From: Acidobacteriaceae bacterium
GTDB lineage: Bacteria > Actinomycetota > Actinomycetes > Mycobacteriales > Mycobacteriaceae
Assembly: GCA_903970215.1 (NCBI GenBank)
Contig: CAJCHX010000161.1
Coordinates: forward strand, 1-48,114
Length of the DNA: 48,114 nt
Reading direction: 5' to 3'
Shown here: piece after piece, positions 16,478 through 24,275 of the stretch
How the letters are laid out: each line of letters starts with the position of its first letter
How positions within the stretch are numbered: position 1 is the stretch's first letter
Notes under the pieces: model-generated
Seen by the model: the letters and a program-made list of their open reading frames with translations, nothing else
What the model was told of the DNA's origin: nothing
The model's database searches: none
Translations under genes and position numbers: made by a program

Positions 16478-17974
16478 ATGGTGTTAACGCTGAGTGACGT
16501 GCTCGCTCACCCGCTGCTGCGACCATGTCGCCCGCGGCCGCTCAGCGGGTGGGATGTGTTGGATCGGCCGATCCGATGGGTCCACTCGACCGACTTGTAC
16601 GACGTCGCCGGCCTCCTCCGCGGTGGCGAGGTGTTGTTGACCAACGGCGTCGGACTGGTCGCGGTGGATGAGCCGGCGCGAAGGCTGTACATCCGACAGC
16701 TCGCCGATCGCGCTGTGGCCGGCCTGCTGTTCGAGGTGGGACGTACGTTCGCGGCTGTGCCTGCCGAGATGATCCACGAGGCGGAGGCCGCAGAGTTCCC
16801 GATCATCGAGCTGCAGCCCGCGGTGCGGTTCGCCGAGCTCGCTGAGGCGGTGAACAGTGAGCTGCTCAACCGGTCCGTGGCCAAGCTTCAGCACGCCGAC
16901 GAGACATCCCGAGCCCTGTCGGAATCGTTGGCGCGCGGCGCGTCACTGAGCGGACTGGTCGGTCAGGTGGCGGAGATGCTCGGCACGTGGGCGCGGCTGA
17001 GCGACTACAGCCAGGCGGTGGTCGTGGAGGCCGGCGATGTCACCGCGCCGGGGCCGTACGCAGAGGCGCAGGTGGTTGTGGACGGCACTACCTGGGGCCG
17101 ATTGAGCGTGGGCACCTCGGGCGCGACGGAATTGTTGTGCGACGCCGTGCTCGACCGCGCGCCCACGGTCTTGGCGCTGTGCCTGATCCGGGAGCGGAAG
17201 GGCCTCGCCGACGGCCTGCGTGCCCAGCACCTGCTCCTCGATCAGTTGATCACGGATCAGCGAGCCGAACGTGGTGTGCTCGAGTCGCGACTGCGAATGT
17301 CGGGCATCGCCACCTCGGACCATCGGTACGTGTGCGTGGCCCTCGACCCGCAGCTCGTCGACTCGGCTCCGCGGGTCGCCGACGGTCTGATCCGGACCGT
17401 CGGGCACGGCATCTTCGGGCTGGTCGGCGACTTCGTGTACGGCGTGTTGGCCGCGCCGGCCGGTGCGGCCGCGTCGTTGACCGACGTGGTCACCGTCACG
17501 GCCCGCGCCGCGGTGCCGGTGCAGGATCGCCTGTGCGTCGTCGTCAGCCGCACGGTGTCGGACATCGCGCAGTTGCCCCGGGCGATGGCCGACGCCCGGG
17601 CCACGCTGCTGCTCGGGCGCGATCTGGACCTGCGGCAATCGGTGGCCGACGTCCACTATCTCGCCCTCGAGCGGCTGCTCGCATCGCACGGCGATTCGGG
17701 CGCGATCCGGCAGTTCGTGGACGATCAGATCGGTCCCATCGTGCGGTCGGACGCCGCCCGTCAGGGGCAACTGCTGGCGACGCTCGAGGTGCTCATCGAA
17801 TCCGGCGGCAGCAAGGTCGAGACGGCGAAGCGGCTACACATCCGGCGTCAGTCGTTGTACTACCGGCTCGATCAGATCGAGCGCCTGCTGGGTGTCGCGC
17901 TGGACGACCCACGACGGCTCACCATGCTCGCGGTCGCCCTCGCGGCGCGGCGGTTGTCGCGCTCCGAAGGATGA
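16478..17974 (+). CDS. PucR-family transcriptional regulator 1
   Basis: The 498-residue product has an N-terminal PucR (purine catabolism regulator-like) domain at about residues 5-125, with the signatures LRGGEVLLTNGVGL and FPIIELQPAVRF. A central GGDEF-like degenerate region follows. A C-terminal helix-turn-helix (SGGSKVETAKRLHIRRQSLYYRLDQIERLLG) is of the HTH_30 type. PucR proteins respond to nitrogen compounds such as purines, ureides or proline. It is divergent from the epimerase-creatininase operon and is the likely local regulator. Confidence 0.88.
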   Translation: MVLTLSDVLAHPLLRPCRPRPLSGWDVLDRPIRWVHSTDLYDVAGLLRGGEVLLTNGVGLVAVDEPARRLYIRQLADRAVAGLLFEVGRTFAAVPAEMIHEAEAAEFPIIELQPAVRFAELAEAVNSELLNRSVAKLQHADETSRALSESLARGASLSGLVGQVAEMLGTWARLSDYSQAVVVEAGDVTAPGPYAEAQVVVDGTTWGRLSVGTSGATELLCDAVLDRAPTVLALCLIRERKGLADGLRAQHLLLDQLITDQRAERGVLESRLRMSGIATSDHRYVCVALDPQLVDSAPRVADGLIRTVGHGIFGLVGDFVYGVLAAPAGAAASLTDVVTVTARAAVPVQDRLCVVVSRTVSDIAQLPRAMADARATLLLGRDLDLRQSVADVHYLALERLLASHGDSGAIRQFVDDQIGPIVRSDAARQGQLLATLEVLIESGGSKVETAKRLHIRRQSLYYRLDQIERLLGVALDDPRRLTMLAVALAARRLSRSEG

Positions 17975-18030
17975 CGGCCACGACCGTCCCGAAAGACCAG
18001 CGCAGGACACCATGCTCGGGATCCGGCTCG

Positions 18031-18990
18031 TCAGCCACGATCGGCCACCATCAGGGCCAGCAGATCGAACACCAGGGTGGCTGCGGCCACGGAGGTGATC
18101 TCCGCGTGGTCGTACGCCGGGGACACCTCGACGACATCGGCACCCACCAGATTGAGCCCGTCCAGGCTGCGGAGCATCCGGAGGAGTTCGCGGGCGGTCA
18201 GCCCACCCGATTCCGGCGTGCCGGTGCCAGGGGCGAAGGCGGGGTCCAGAACATCGATGTCGATCGACAGGTACACGGGGAGGTCACCTACCCGGCGGCG
18301 GACGGTGTCGACTGCCGCCTCGATGCCGATCACGTCGAGATCGCCGGCCCGGATGATCTTGAATCCCATCCGGGCGTCGTCGGTGAGGTCGATCCGATCG
18401 TAGATCGGCCCGCGGATGCCGACGTGGATCGAGTGATCCTCGACCAGCAGCCCCTCCTCGAAAGCCCGGCGGAAGATGGTGCCGTGGGTCACGGGTGCGT
18501 TGAAGTACGTGTCCCACGTGTCCAGATGTGCGTCGAAGTGCACGAGCGCGACCGGTCCGTGAACCCGATGCAGTGCCCGCAGGTTGGGTAGAGCCACGGT
18601 GTGGTCGCCGCCGATGGCGACGAACCGCCTCGCCCGGTCGCCGATCACGTCCCGCACGTGATCCTCGATCTGCGTGCACGCCTCGGCGATGTCGTAGGGC
18701 GTCACAGTCACGTCCCCGGCGTCGACGATCTGCACCACCTCGAGGGGGGCCACTCCGAGTTCGACGTGAAAGCCGGGGCGCAGCGTTCGGGCTGCTTGGC
18801 GTACGGCCATCGGCCCGAACCGCGCGCCGGGCCGGTACGAGGTACCACCGTCGAACGGAATGCCGAGCACGGCGATGTCGTAGTCGCCCACTTCGCGGAT
18901 GTCGGCGATACGGGCGAACGTGCCCTTGCCGGCGTACCGCGGAACCTGCGTCGAGGGTATTGCGCCCACCGGCTTCTGGAAGTCGTCCAT
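18031..18990 (-). CDS. Agmatinase/guanidino-hydrolase (ureohydrolase family)
   Basis: This 319-residue ureohydrolase has all three Mn-binding signatures: GGDHTVALP, HFDAHLDTWD, and SIDIDVLDPAFAPGTGTPE. The protein hydrolyses a guanidino group to release urea; agmatine, guanidinobutyrate, guanidinopropionate or free guanidine are typical substrates of relatives. ATG at 18990 gives the conserved MDDFQKPVG start; a TTG at 19014 is possible. It sits between two PucR genes and next to a creatininase operon, which fits catabolism of a guanidino or cyclic-ureide compound. Its stop lies 56 nt from that of PucR 1, and the two genes converge. Confidence 0.87.
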   Translation of the reverse strand: MDDFQKPVGAIPSTQVPRYAGKGTFARIADIREVGDYDIAVLGIPFDGGTSYRPGARFGPMAVRQAARTLRPGFHVELGVAPLEVVQIVDAGDVTVTPYDIAEACTQIEDHVRDVIGDRARRFVAIGGDHTVALPNLRALHRVHGPVALVHFDAHLDTWDTYFNAPVTHGTIFRRAFEEGLLVEDHSIHVGIRGPIYDRIDLTDDARMGFKIIRAGDLDVIGIEAAVDTVRRRVGDLPVYLSIDIDVLDPAFAPGTGTPESGGLTARELLRMLRSLDGLNLVGADVVEVSPAYDHAEITSVAAATLVFDLLALMVADRG

Positions 18991-19111
18991 CGACCAAGTC
19001 AAGCAACCCGGCAACGTTCGCGATATGCGCCGAACAACTAGAATATGCCTGACTTTCTGTCCCTATGGCGGATCGTTCGTCGGCCCGATCGCCGCCGAGA
19101 ATGGAGACTCC

Positions 19112-20596
19112 ATGGTCAGCCTGCAGGCCCTCACGGCCGACGAGGGGCTGGGCCTGCGCCTGTCGGCGTCGACCCGAGGCGCGGTCGGCGACATCCGCGG
19201 TCACCACGTCACCGACCTCGACCACCCCGGCCGGTACCTGCTTCCGGGCGACCTGGTACTCACCAACGGACTGTGGCTGGACCGCCGCGAGGCTGCGCAA
19301 TGGGTGGCCGACGTCGCCTCGGCCGGCGCGGCGGCCATCGCTTTCGGCCTCACCGACGACCTGCCCCAGCTGCCCGAGGACCTCGAGCGTGCGTGCGCGG
19401 ACCGGGGCCTACCGCTGGTCGTCGTCCCGTCGCACCTGTCCTTCTCCACGGTGATCGAGCGATTCGAAGCGCTCCGGCCAGATCTCGCGCGCGCCCAGCT
19501 GGGAAGGTTGCGCCAGCTCCAGCAGCGCCTCGCAGGACTGACCACGCACCGCGACCTGTTGTCCCTGATCCAGCGAGAGACGGGGGTCACGTGCTGGGTC
19601 GTCGGCCCCGGCGGGCGGGTCGCGGCCGGCCGGCCGGAACCGACCGATAGCGGGTTTCGGACGGCAGCGTCCCGAGCGGCACGTCTGGGTCGCATCGCGG
19701 AGTCGGCCGACGCAGCGTGCACCTCGTTCCCGATCGATCATCGCGGCGGCTCCTCGTTCGCTCTGGTGGTCGGCCGCCGTCTGGCCGACATTCCGGACGA
19801 CGCTCGACTGGTGATCGAGACAGTGATGCCGGCAATGCTCATCGAGACCGCGGAGCGACGCGCGCGGGACGGTATGCGCGGCGCTCATCTGAGCGGTCTC
19901 CTCGAACAGGTGTGGGCCGGCGGGATCGGGCGCCACGGCTACGACACGGGACTGGCCGGAGTCGATCTCGATCCCCACGGACCGATCACGGTCGTCGCCT
20001 CCGGGAACGCCCCGGACATCCTCGCCGACGCGATCGACGGAATCGGGGACCGCTGCGTCTGTGCGCGCTTCGCAGACGTCGATGTCTTTGTGGCAGAAGG
20101 TGATCGACCGGATCTCATCGACGCCGCGGCCGATCTGATCGCCGAAGCAGGAGTCTCGGCGATACTCGGCTGGGGCGGCGTGGCCCGCGGACCCGACACA
20201 CTGCGCGGCGTTCTCGCCACGGCCCTACTCGCGTGCAGGATCGCGCGAGCGCGGCCACCGGGGGATCAAGTGGTCCGGCGGCCAGGTGGGGCTTCGTACC
20301 AAGCGCTCCTCGAATCGGTCGACGACCGAATCCGCACGGCATTCGCCACATCGCTACTGGCGCCGCTACGAGCCTGGGACCGCGACCACGGCGCTGATCT
20401 GCTGGTGACCCTGCGCGCTCTGGTCGACAGCAACGGCAAGTGGCGGCAGGCAGCGCGGGAACTGCACATCCATCACAACACACTGCGGTATCGCGCCGAA
20501 CGGATCCGTCTACTCACCGGTCGCGACATCGACGACCCGCACGGCCGGATCGATTTCGCACTCGCCCTCGCCATCGAACCCCCCGGCGGGACTTGA
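19112..20596 (+). CDS. PucR-family transcriptional regulator 2
   Basis: The 494-residue product has an N-terminal PucR domain (LLPGDLVLTNGLWL, GLPLVVVPSHLSF) and a middle region with GAF-like features. The C-terminal HTH_30 is SNGKWRQAARELHIHHNTLRYRAERIRLLTG. The ATG at 19112 is preceded by GGAG at about 8 nt. It is divergent from the agmatinase gene and probably controls it. Its last 87 bp overlap the 3' end of the opposite-strand diguanylate cyclase, so the two genes share coding DNA. Confidence 0.87.
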   Translation: MVSLQALTADEGLGLRLSASTRGAVGDIRGHHVTDLDHPGRYLLPGDLVLTNGLWLDRREAAQWVADVASAGAAAIAFGLTDDLPQLPEDLERACADRGLPLVVVPSHLSFSTVIERFEALRPDLARAQLGRLRQLQQRLAGLTTHRDLLSLIQRETGVTCWVVGPGGRVAAGRPEPTDSGFRTAASRAARLGRIAESADAACTSFPIDHRGGSSFALVVGRRLADIPDDARLVIETVMPAMLIETAERRARDGMRGAHLSGLLEQVWAGGIGRHGYDTGLAGVDLDPHGPITVVASGNAPDILADAIDGIGDRCVCARFADVDVFVAEGDRPDLIDAAADLIAEAGVSAILGWGGVARGPDTLRGVLATALLACRIARARPPGDQVVRRPGGASYQALLESVDDRIRTAFATSLLAPLRAWDRDHGADLLVTLRALVDSNGKWRQAARELHIHHNTLRYRAERIRLLTGRDIDDPHGRIDFALALAIEPPGGT

Positions 20597-21469
20597 TCCG
20601 AAGGATGTCGGGTCGTCCTGCCGTCGGCGCCTCTTGCTGTGATACATCATCGCGTCGGCACGAACCAGGGCCGTCTCGACCGCCTCGTAATACGGATTGA
20701 ACGTGGTGGCCCCGACGGATATCCCCGAGACCACCGAGACACCGTCGGGAGACGACACGGGTGCGACGGAACCGGTAGGGATCGCATCGGTCCTGATGTC
20801 GGCGGTGCCGTCGCTCGGTATACACATCACGAATTCGTCACCCGACCAACGGGCTACGACGCCGTTCGCAGGGCACGACCGGGTCAACATCTGCGCCACG
20901 GCGACGATCACTTGATCGCCCATCGCGTGCCCGTGGGTGTCGTTGATGCCTTTCAGCCCGTCGACATCGATCATCGCCAGCACGAATTCGAGGCCGGTGG
21001 GATAGGACAGCCGCATGCGATCTTTGAATCCGCGTCGGTTGAGCAACCCCGTCAATTCGTCGTGGCGTGCTTGATACTCGTGATGATCGATCTGGTCGAT
21101 GTTGTCCAGCGTGGCCATCGCCAGCAACTGACCGGCATGCCGCACAACCGTCTTGCGGACGCGCACCCGCACGGCGGTTCCGTCCTTGCGGACGACTCGA
21201 CCGTATACCGATGTGCCCTTGGCGTACCCGGTGAGCCATTGTGCGGCGAACCTGGAACTGTCGGTCTGTTCATCCGGATGAACGACGTCCGGCACCGTCA
21301 GCTCCCGGAGCTCGTCTACGGTGTATCCGAGCAGATCGCAGTACGCCTGGTTGGCGTCGACGAACCGGCGGTCCTCGGTGTGGATCGCCAGGGGCGTATC
21401 GGCTACCTCGAAGAACTTCCGGTACAGCTCGTCGCCTAGATCCTGGGGACCAGCCCCGGACACAGTCAT
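20510..21469 (-). CDS. PAS-GGDEF diguanylate cyclase
   Basis: The 319-residue cytoplasmic protein has a PAS domain at about residues 12-125 (FFEVADTPLAIHTEDRRFVD, VRKDGTAVRVRVRKT) and a GGDEF domain at about 135-290. DELTGLLNRRGF and MIDVDGLKGINDTHGHAMGD are well conserved. The active-site motif reads RWSGDEF, so Ser replaces the first Gly. No RxxD inhibitory site lies five residues upstream. It likely makes c-di-GMP in response to a ligand or redox signal on PAS. Its 3' end overlaps the PucR 2 gene by 87 bp. Confidence 0.87.
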   Translation of the reverse strand: MTVSGAGPQDLGDELYRKFFEVADTPLAIHTEDRRFVDANQAYCDLLGYTVDELRELTVPDVVHPDEQTDSSRFAAQWLTGYAKGTSVYGRVVRKDGTAVRVRVRKTVVRHAGQLLAMATLDNIDQIDHHEYQARHDELTGLLNRRGFKDRMRLSYPTGLEFVLAMIDVDGLKGINDTHGHAMGDQVIVAVAQMLTRSCPANGVVARWSGDEFVMCIPSDGTADIRTDAIPTGSVAPVSSPDGVSVVSGISVGATTFNPYYEAVETALVRADAMMYHSKRRRRQDDPTSFGSSPAGGFDGEGECEIDPAVRVVDVATGE

Positions 21470-21480
21470 CGCGTCTGATC

Positions 21481-21507
21481 CTGTCTGCTACAGATTGTTG
21501 CAGACAG
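21481..21507. promoter_or_regulatory. Inverted repeat just upstream of the diguanylate cyclase gene
   Basis: CTGTCTGC (21481-21488) and GCAGACAG (21500-21507) form a perfect 8-bp inverted repeat with an 11-bp spacer, 12 bp before the minus-strand start. A minus-strand promoter, TCGACA (21533-21538) and GATAGT (21511-21516) with 16-bp spacing, lies directly behind it, so a bound protein could block transcription or leader translation. Confidence 0.5.
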
Positions 21508-21745
21508 CACACTATCGGGTACGGGTGGAACCTGTCGAGCGAATCGGTCGGCCACCGTGGCGGCGACACGCCGTACCGGTGTGACGCCGCTCCGACCAGC
21601 CTGAGTCTGAACTTGCCCATCCCCGCGGATAGTCAGTATGGTCGAGGCTCTTCCGGAGTCGGCCGTCTCGCAGTGCGAGCACGACCGGCTCGATCGAAAT
21701 GGCGGCTGTGCGCAGGCGACCGGACTTCGAGGAACATGAGGAGCG

Positions 21746-22531
21746 GTGATCGGGTTGGACATCTCGACCACGAGTTTCTCGTGTGGGCCGTTGGACCTCC
21801 ATTATCAGCCGATTGTGGCCACACCGACGCAGCGGGTGGTCGCCTTCGAGGCGCTGCTTCGTGTTTTTCGCGGCACCGGTTGGACCTCTGCCAGGCCCGT
21901 CATCGCGGCTGCGGAACGGGCCGGAATGATGCCGGAACTGGGCCGTCACGTGCTCGATCAAGCGATGCGCGAGTTCGGATTCCTGAGTTCAGCGTGTCCC
22001 GGTGCCGATGCTGCGATATCCGTGAACGTCTCGCCCGGCGAGCTGGACGGCGAGAGATATGTGACCGCCGCCGAGCGGACGGCACAACGCCACGGCGTGC
22101 CCCTCGATCGGATGTGGCTCGCGGTCACGGGGACATCACCGATCGTCGATATCGGCGCGGTTGCCGAGACGCTCGAGGGGCTGCGCGAACTCGGAGCGAC
22201 GACCTGTATCGACGACTTCGGCGCCGGATGGACGACCGTCGAGCGGGTACGCGCCCTGCCCGTCGATATCGTCACGATCGACAGGGGCGTCTTGAAGTCC
22301 GGCTTCGCGATGGGGCGTGACCCATCGTCCCGCGGCCTGTCCAGTTTCGAGCAGGTCACCGAGACCCTCTACGGCATGGGCGTCGAGACCCTCGCGGAAG
22401 GTGTCGAGGACGAGGCGATGCACCAGCGCGTGGTGCGCAGCGGTTGTACCTTCTCGCAAGGATGGCTGCACGGGTGTCCGCGGCCGGCGGCCATCGCATT
22501 CACCCGGGCGATAGGTGCGCCGCACACGTGA
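21746..22531 (+). CDS. EAL-domain protein, probably a degenerate c-di-GMP phosphodiesterase
   Basis: The 261-residue stand-alone EAL domain retains FEALLR (the EAL motif), SVNVSPGEL, IDDFGAGWT, EGVED and QGWLHG. Two positions needed for catalysis are changed. The LEITES-like segment reads LAVTGTSP, losing the glutamate, and the lysine of the usual LKID motif is Thr (VTIDRG). It may bind c-di-GMP without cleaving it. The GTG start follows AGGAG very closely. Divergent pairing with the PAS-GGDEF gene suggests a shared circuit. Confidence 0.82.
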   Translation: MIGLDISTTSFSCGPLDLHYQPIVATPTQRVVAFEALLRVFRGTGWTSARPVIAAAERAGMMPELGRHVLDQAMREFGFLSSACPGADAAISVNVSPGELDGERYVTAAERTAQRHGVPLDRMWLAVTGTSPIVDIGAVAETLEGLRELGATTCIDDFGAGWTTVERVRALPVDIVTIDRGVLKSGFAMGRDPSSRGLSSFEQVTETLYGMGVETLAEGVEDEAMHQRVVRSGCTFSQGWLHGCPRPAAIAFTRAIGAPHT

Positions 22532-22590
22532 GGTGTGGCACGTAGGACAGGGTTGACTCGAATCGCTGCGCGAGGTTGTCGCCGGCGACC

Positions 22591-22803
22591 GTGAGCACCG
22601 GCAGTGCCGAACCGACCGTCGTCGCGCCGGGCCTTCTCGACCCCGGCGACGAAGGGCTGTTCCTGTGGAACATCCTGTTCGACCCACGAGAGATCTTCGA
22701 TCTGCTCTCGACCATGGGACTCAGCGAGGACGACGTCGCGCGTCGCCTGACGTCGACCGTGTGCGCGGCGTTCAGGGGCTGGAGTGCTCAGTCGGTTTGG
22801 TGA
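22591..22803 (+). CDS. Hypothetical acidic small protein
   Basis: A possible 70-residue protein begins at GTG 22591 and contains LDPGDEGLFLWNILFDPREI and MGLSEDDVARRL, acidic and amphipathic rather than the Arg/Pro-rich composition of a chance reading frame. It overlaps the 3' end of the opposite-strand gene by 16 bp. No family is recognised. It fills most of the gap after the EAL gene. Confidence 0.3.
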   Translation: MSTGSAEPTVVAPGLLDPGDEGLFLWNILFDPREIFDLLSTMGLSEDDVARRLTSTVCAAFRGWSAQSVW

Positions 22804-23225
22804 ACGATCCGGTATCGCCAGTGGCGCGCCTGGTGCGGGTTTCTTCCCGTCGCCGTCCGGTCGGCCGGATCGGGACTTACGACCGCGGCCTCACGGCGCT
22901 CGGCGGCTACCTCGCGTTGGTCGGCGGCGCGGCCTCGGTATGCGTCCGCTGTCTCCTGGCGGGAATCCATCAGGTCGTGGCGGGCCAAGCGCCCGAGCCG
23001 GGATGTCCTGCGGGCTCCGGCAAGCAGCATACTGAAACCGAGAAAGCCTATTGCGCCGACGACCGCGCCATAGAGGAACAGCGTGCCGGTGGAACCTGTG
23101 ACGTGATAGCCGAACACCGCGAACGAGTTCGTCAATGCGTGGCCGTCGCCGCTGTTGTTCAGAACGCCGGTCAGTCCTATGACGACAGCGATCAATAGAA
23201 TTATGAGCCCGAGCACTATGATCAT
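22788..23225 (-). CDS. Small membrane protein with two helices and a charged tail
   Basis: The 145-residue product has membrane segments at about residues 3-22 (LGLIILLIAVVIGLTGVL) and 48-68 (LFLYGAVVGAIGFLGFSMLL). A basic RRTSRLGRLARHDL stretch and an Arg/Ala/Glu-rich cytoplasmic helix follow. This layout is common in small conserved actinobacterial envelope proteins related to stress loci. It resembles in design the membrane/coiled-coil protein at 6218-6607. Function is unknown. Confidence 0.6.
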   Translation of the reverse strand: MIIVLGLIILLIAVVIGLTGVLNNSGDGHALTNSFAVFGYHVTGSTGTLFLYGAVVGAIGFLGFSMLLAGARRTSRLGRLARHDLMDSRQETADAYRGRAADQREVAAERREAAVVSPDPADRTATGRNPHQARHWRYRIVHQTD

Positions 23226-23259
23226 GGCGGCCTCCCAGGGCCTAACTTATGGGCATCCC

Positions 23260-23673
23260 TTATGAGCAGGGAGGGATGACCTTCAGGTGGAGAACTCTGC
23301 CCGCGGGGCCGTAGAGACGCATCTCATCGCGAGGTTGATCAAGCGCGGGACCCGTGGTGAGGACGTCGTCGGAGGCCATCAGATGCCGATGGTCGATAGA
23401 TCGCTTGTTCCACCGGAAGCCGATCCTGGTGACGTGTCCTCCGACCAGGCTCCCAGTGCTGTGCACCAGATCGTGGATCTCCGCGGCATAATTGAACGTC
23501 CGCGGACGCCACGATCCGGTTGCGATCGCACCGGTCCGATCGAGGAGTAACCGCACCGTTCTGGTCGGTTCACGAAAAGGTTGAACGATCTGCGCGGCCC
23601 GCGTCACTGTTTTTCCGTCCAAGAGCCGGCCGAACTTTTGATTACTCTTCTGCGGGTCCGTGTACAGCGTCAT
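23260..23673 (-). CDS. Hypothetical protein
   Basis: The 137-residue basic, soluble protein begins MTLYTDPQKSNQKFGRLLDG. I do not recognise a family. It contains a possible beta-rich middle (TRTVRLLLDRTGAIATGSWR) and no signal peptide or metal motif. A GGAG precedes the ATG at suitable distance. Codon use is less GC-biased than in neighbouring steroid genes. It lies between the small membrane protein and the PPOX gene. Confidence 0.45.
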   Translation of the reverse strand: MTLYTDPQKSNQKFGRLLDGKTVTRAAQIVQPFREPTRTVRLLLDRTGAIATGSWRPRTFNYAAEIHDLVHSTGSLVGGHVTRIGFRWNKRSIDHRHLMASDDVLTTGPALDQPRDEMRLYGPAGRVLHLKVIPPCS

Positions 23674-23766
23674 ACGACGCTCCGATCAAGGCTCATTCGT
23701 CAAGCCGATTTGTCGAGTCCGGAGCATCGAACGGATTTCGATGGACGACTGGGCCCACAACCGACT

Positions 23767-24273
23767 CTACGCCTGGTCGGGATCATGCTCCGTCGAGCCG
23801 GCGACGGGGATCGCAGGTAGGCCGAGTTTGCGGTGGTCCCACGTGCGGGTCCGGGCGGCGCGGACCCGCACAGCGACCCGATTGCGCATCATGGCGTCGA
23901 CGCCGGGGCGTTGATCGTCGCTGTACGGGCCTACGTATCGCTCCCAGATCCCGATACCCAGCCGAAGGAGGGCGTCCGGGTCGTCGAGCAGCTCGGCGGT
24001 CCCCTCCAGTTCGACCCCACGCAGTGCGTCGTACGTCCGTCCCGCCTCGACCAGCACCGAGACCCGCGGGTCGCGGCGCAGGTTGACGGCCTTCTGCGAT
24101 TTGGCCTTGGTCTCGAACCACAGCTCACCGTCGAACACGGCGTACCACATGGCCACGAGGTGCGGCTGGCCCGTCGGACCGAGGGTGGCGAGCGTGGCGG
24201 TGCGGCTGCGCCGCAGGAAGTCCGCCGCCTCGTCGGCGGTCATCACGATCTGCGCGCGCTGGTTGGTCGCCAT
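23767..24273 (-). CDS. PPOX-class (F420/FMN) split-barrel oxidoreductase
   Basis: The 168-residue split beta-barrel protein has FLRRSRTATLATLGPTGQPH near residue 18, VAMWYAVFDGELWFET and KAVNLRRDPRVSVLVEAG, which mark the Rv1155-like PPOX class that uses F420 or FMN. It starts 2 nt after the stop of the nitronate monooxygenase-like gene, so both are co-transcribed, probably with fadD19. The substrate is unknown; a role in reducing a steroid-derived enone is conceivable but unproven. Confidence 0.83.
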   Translation of the reverse strand: MATNQRAQIVMTADEAADFLRRSRTATLATLGPTGQPHLVAMWYAVFDGELWFETKAKSQKAVNLRRDPRVSVLVEAGRTYDALRGVELEGTAELLDDPDALLRLGIGIWERYVGPYSDDQRPGVDAMMRNRVAVRVRAARTRTWDHRKLGLPAIPVAGSTEHDPDQA

Positions 24274-24275
24274 CG

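Noticed and set aside
16987-18591. 534-codon plus-strand frame overlapping PucR 1 and agmatinase
   Set aside because: Arg/Gly-rich alternative frame; it conflicts with two recognised genes.
22500-22715. 71-codon minus-strand frame downstream of the EAL gene
   Set aside because: No ribosome site, Ser/Arg-rich composition and overlap with a more protein-like plus-strand frame.
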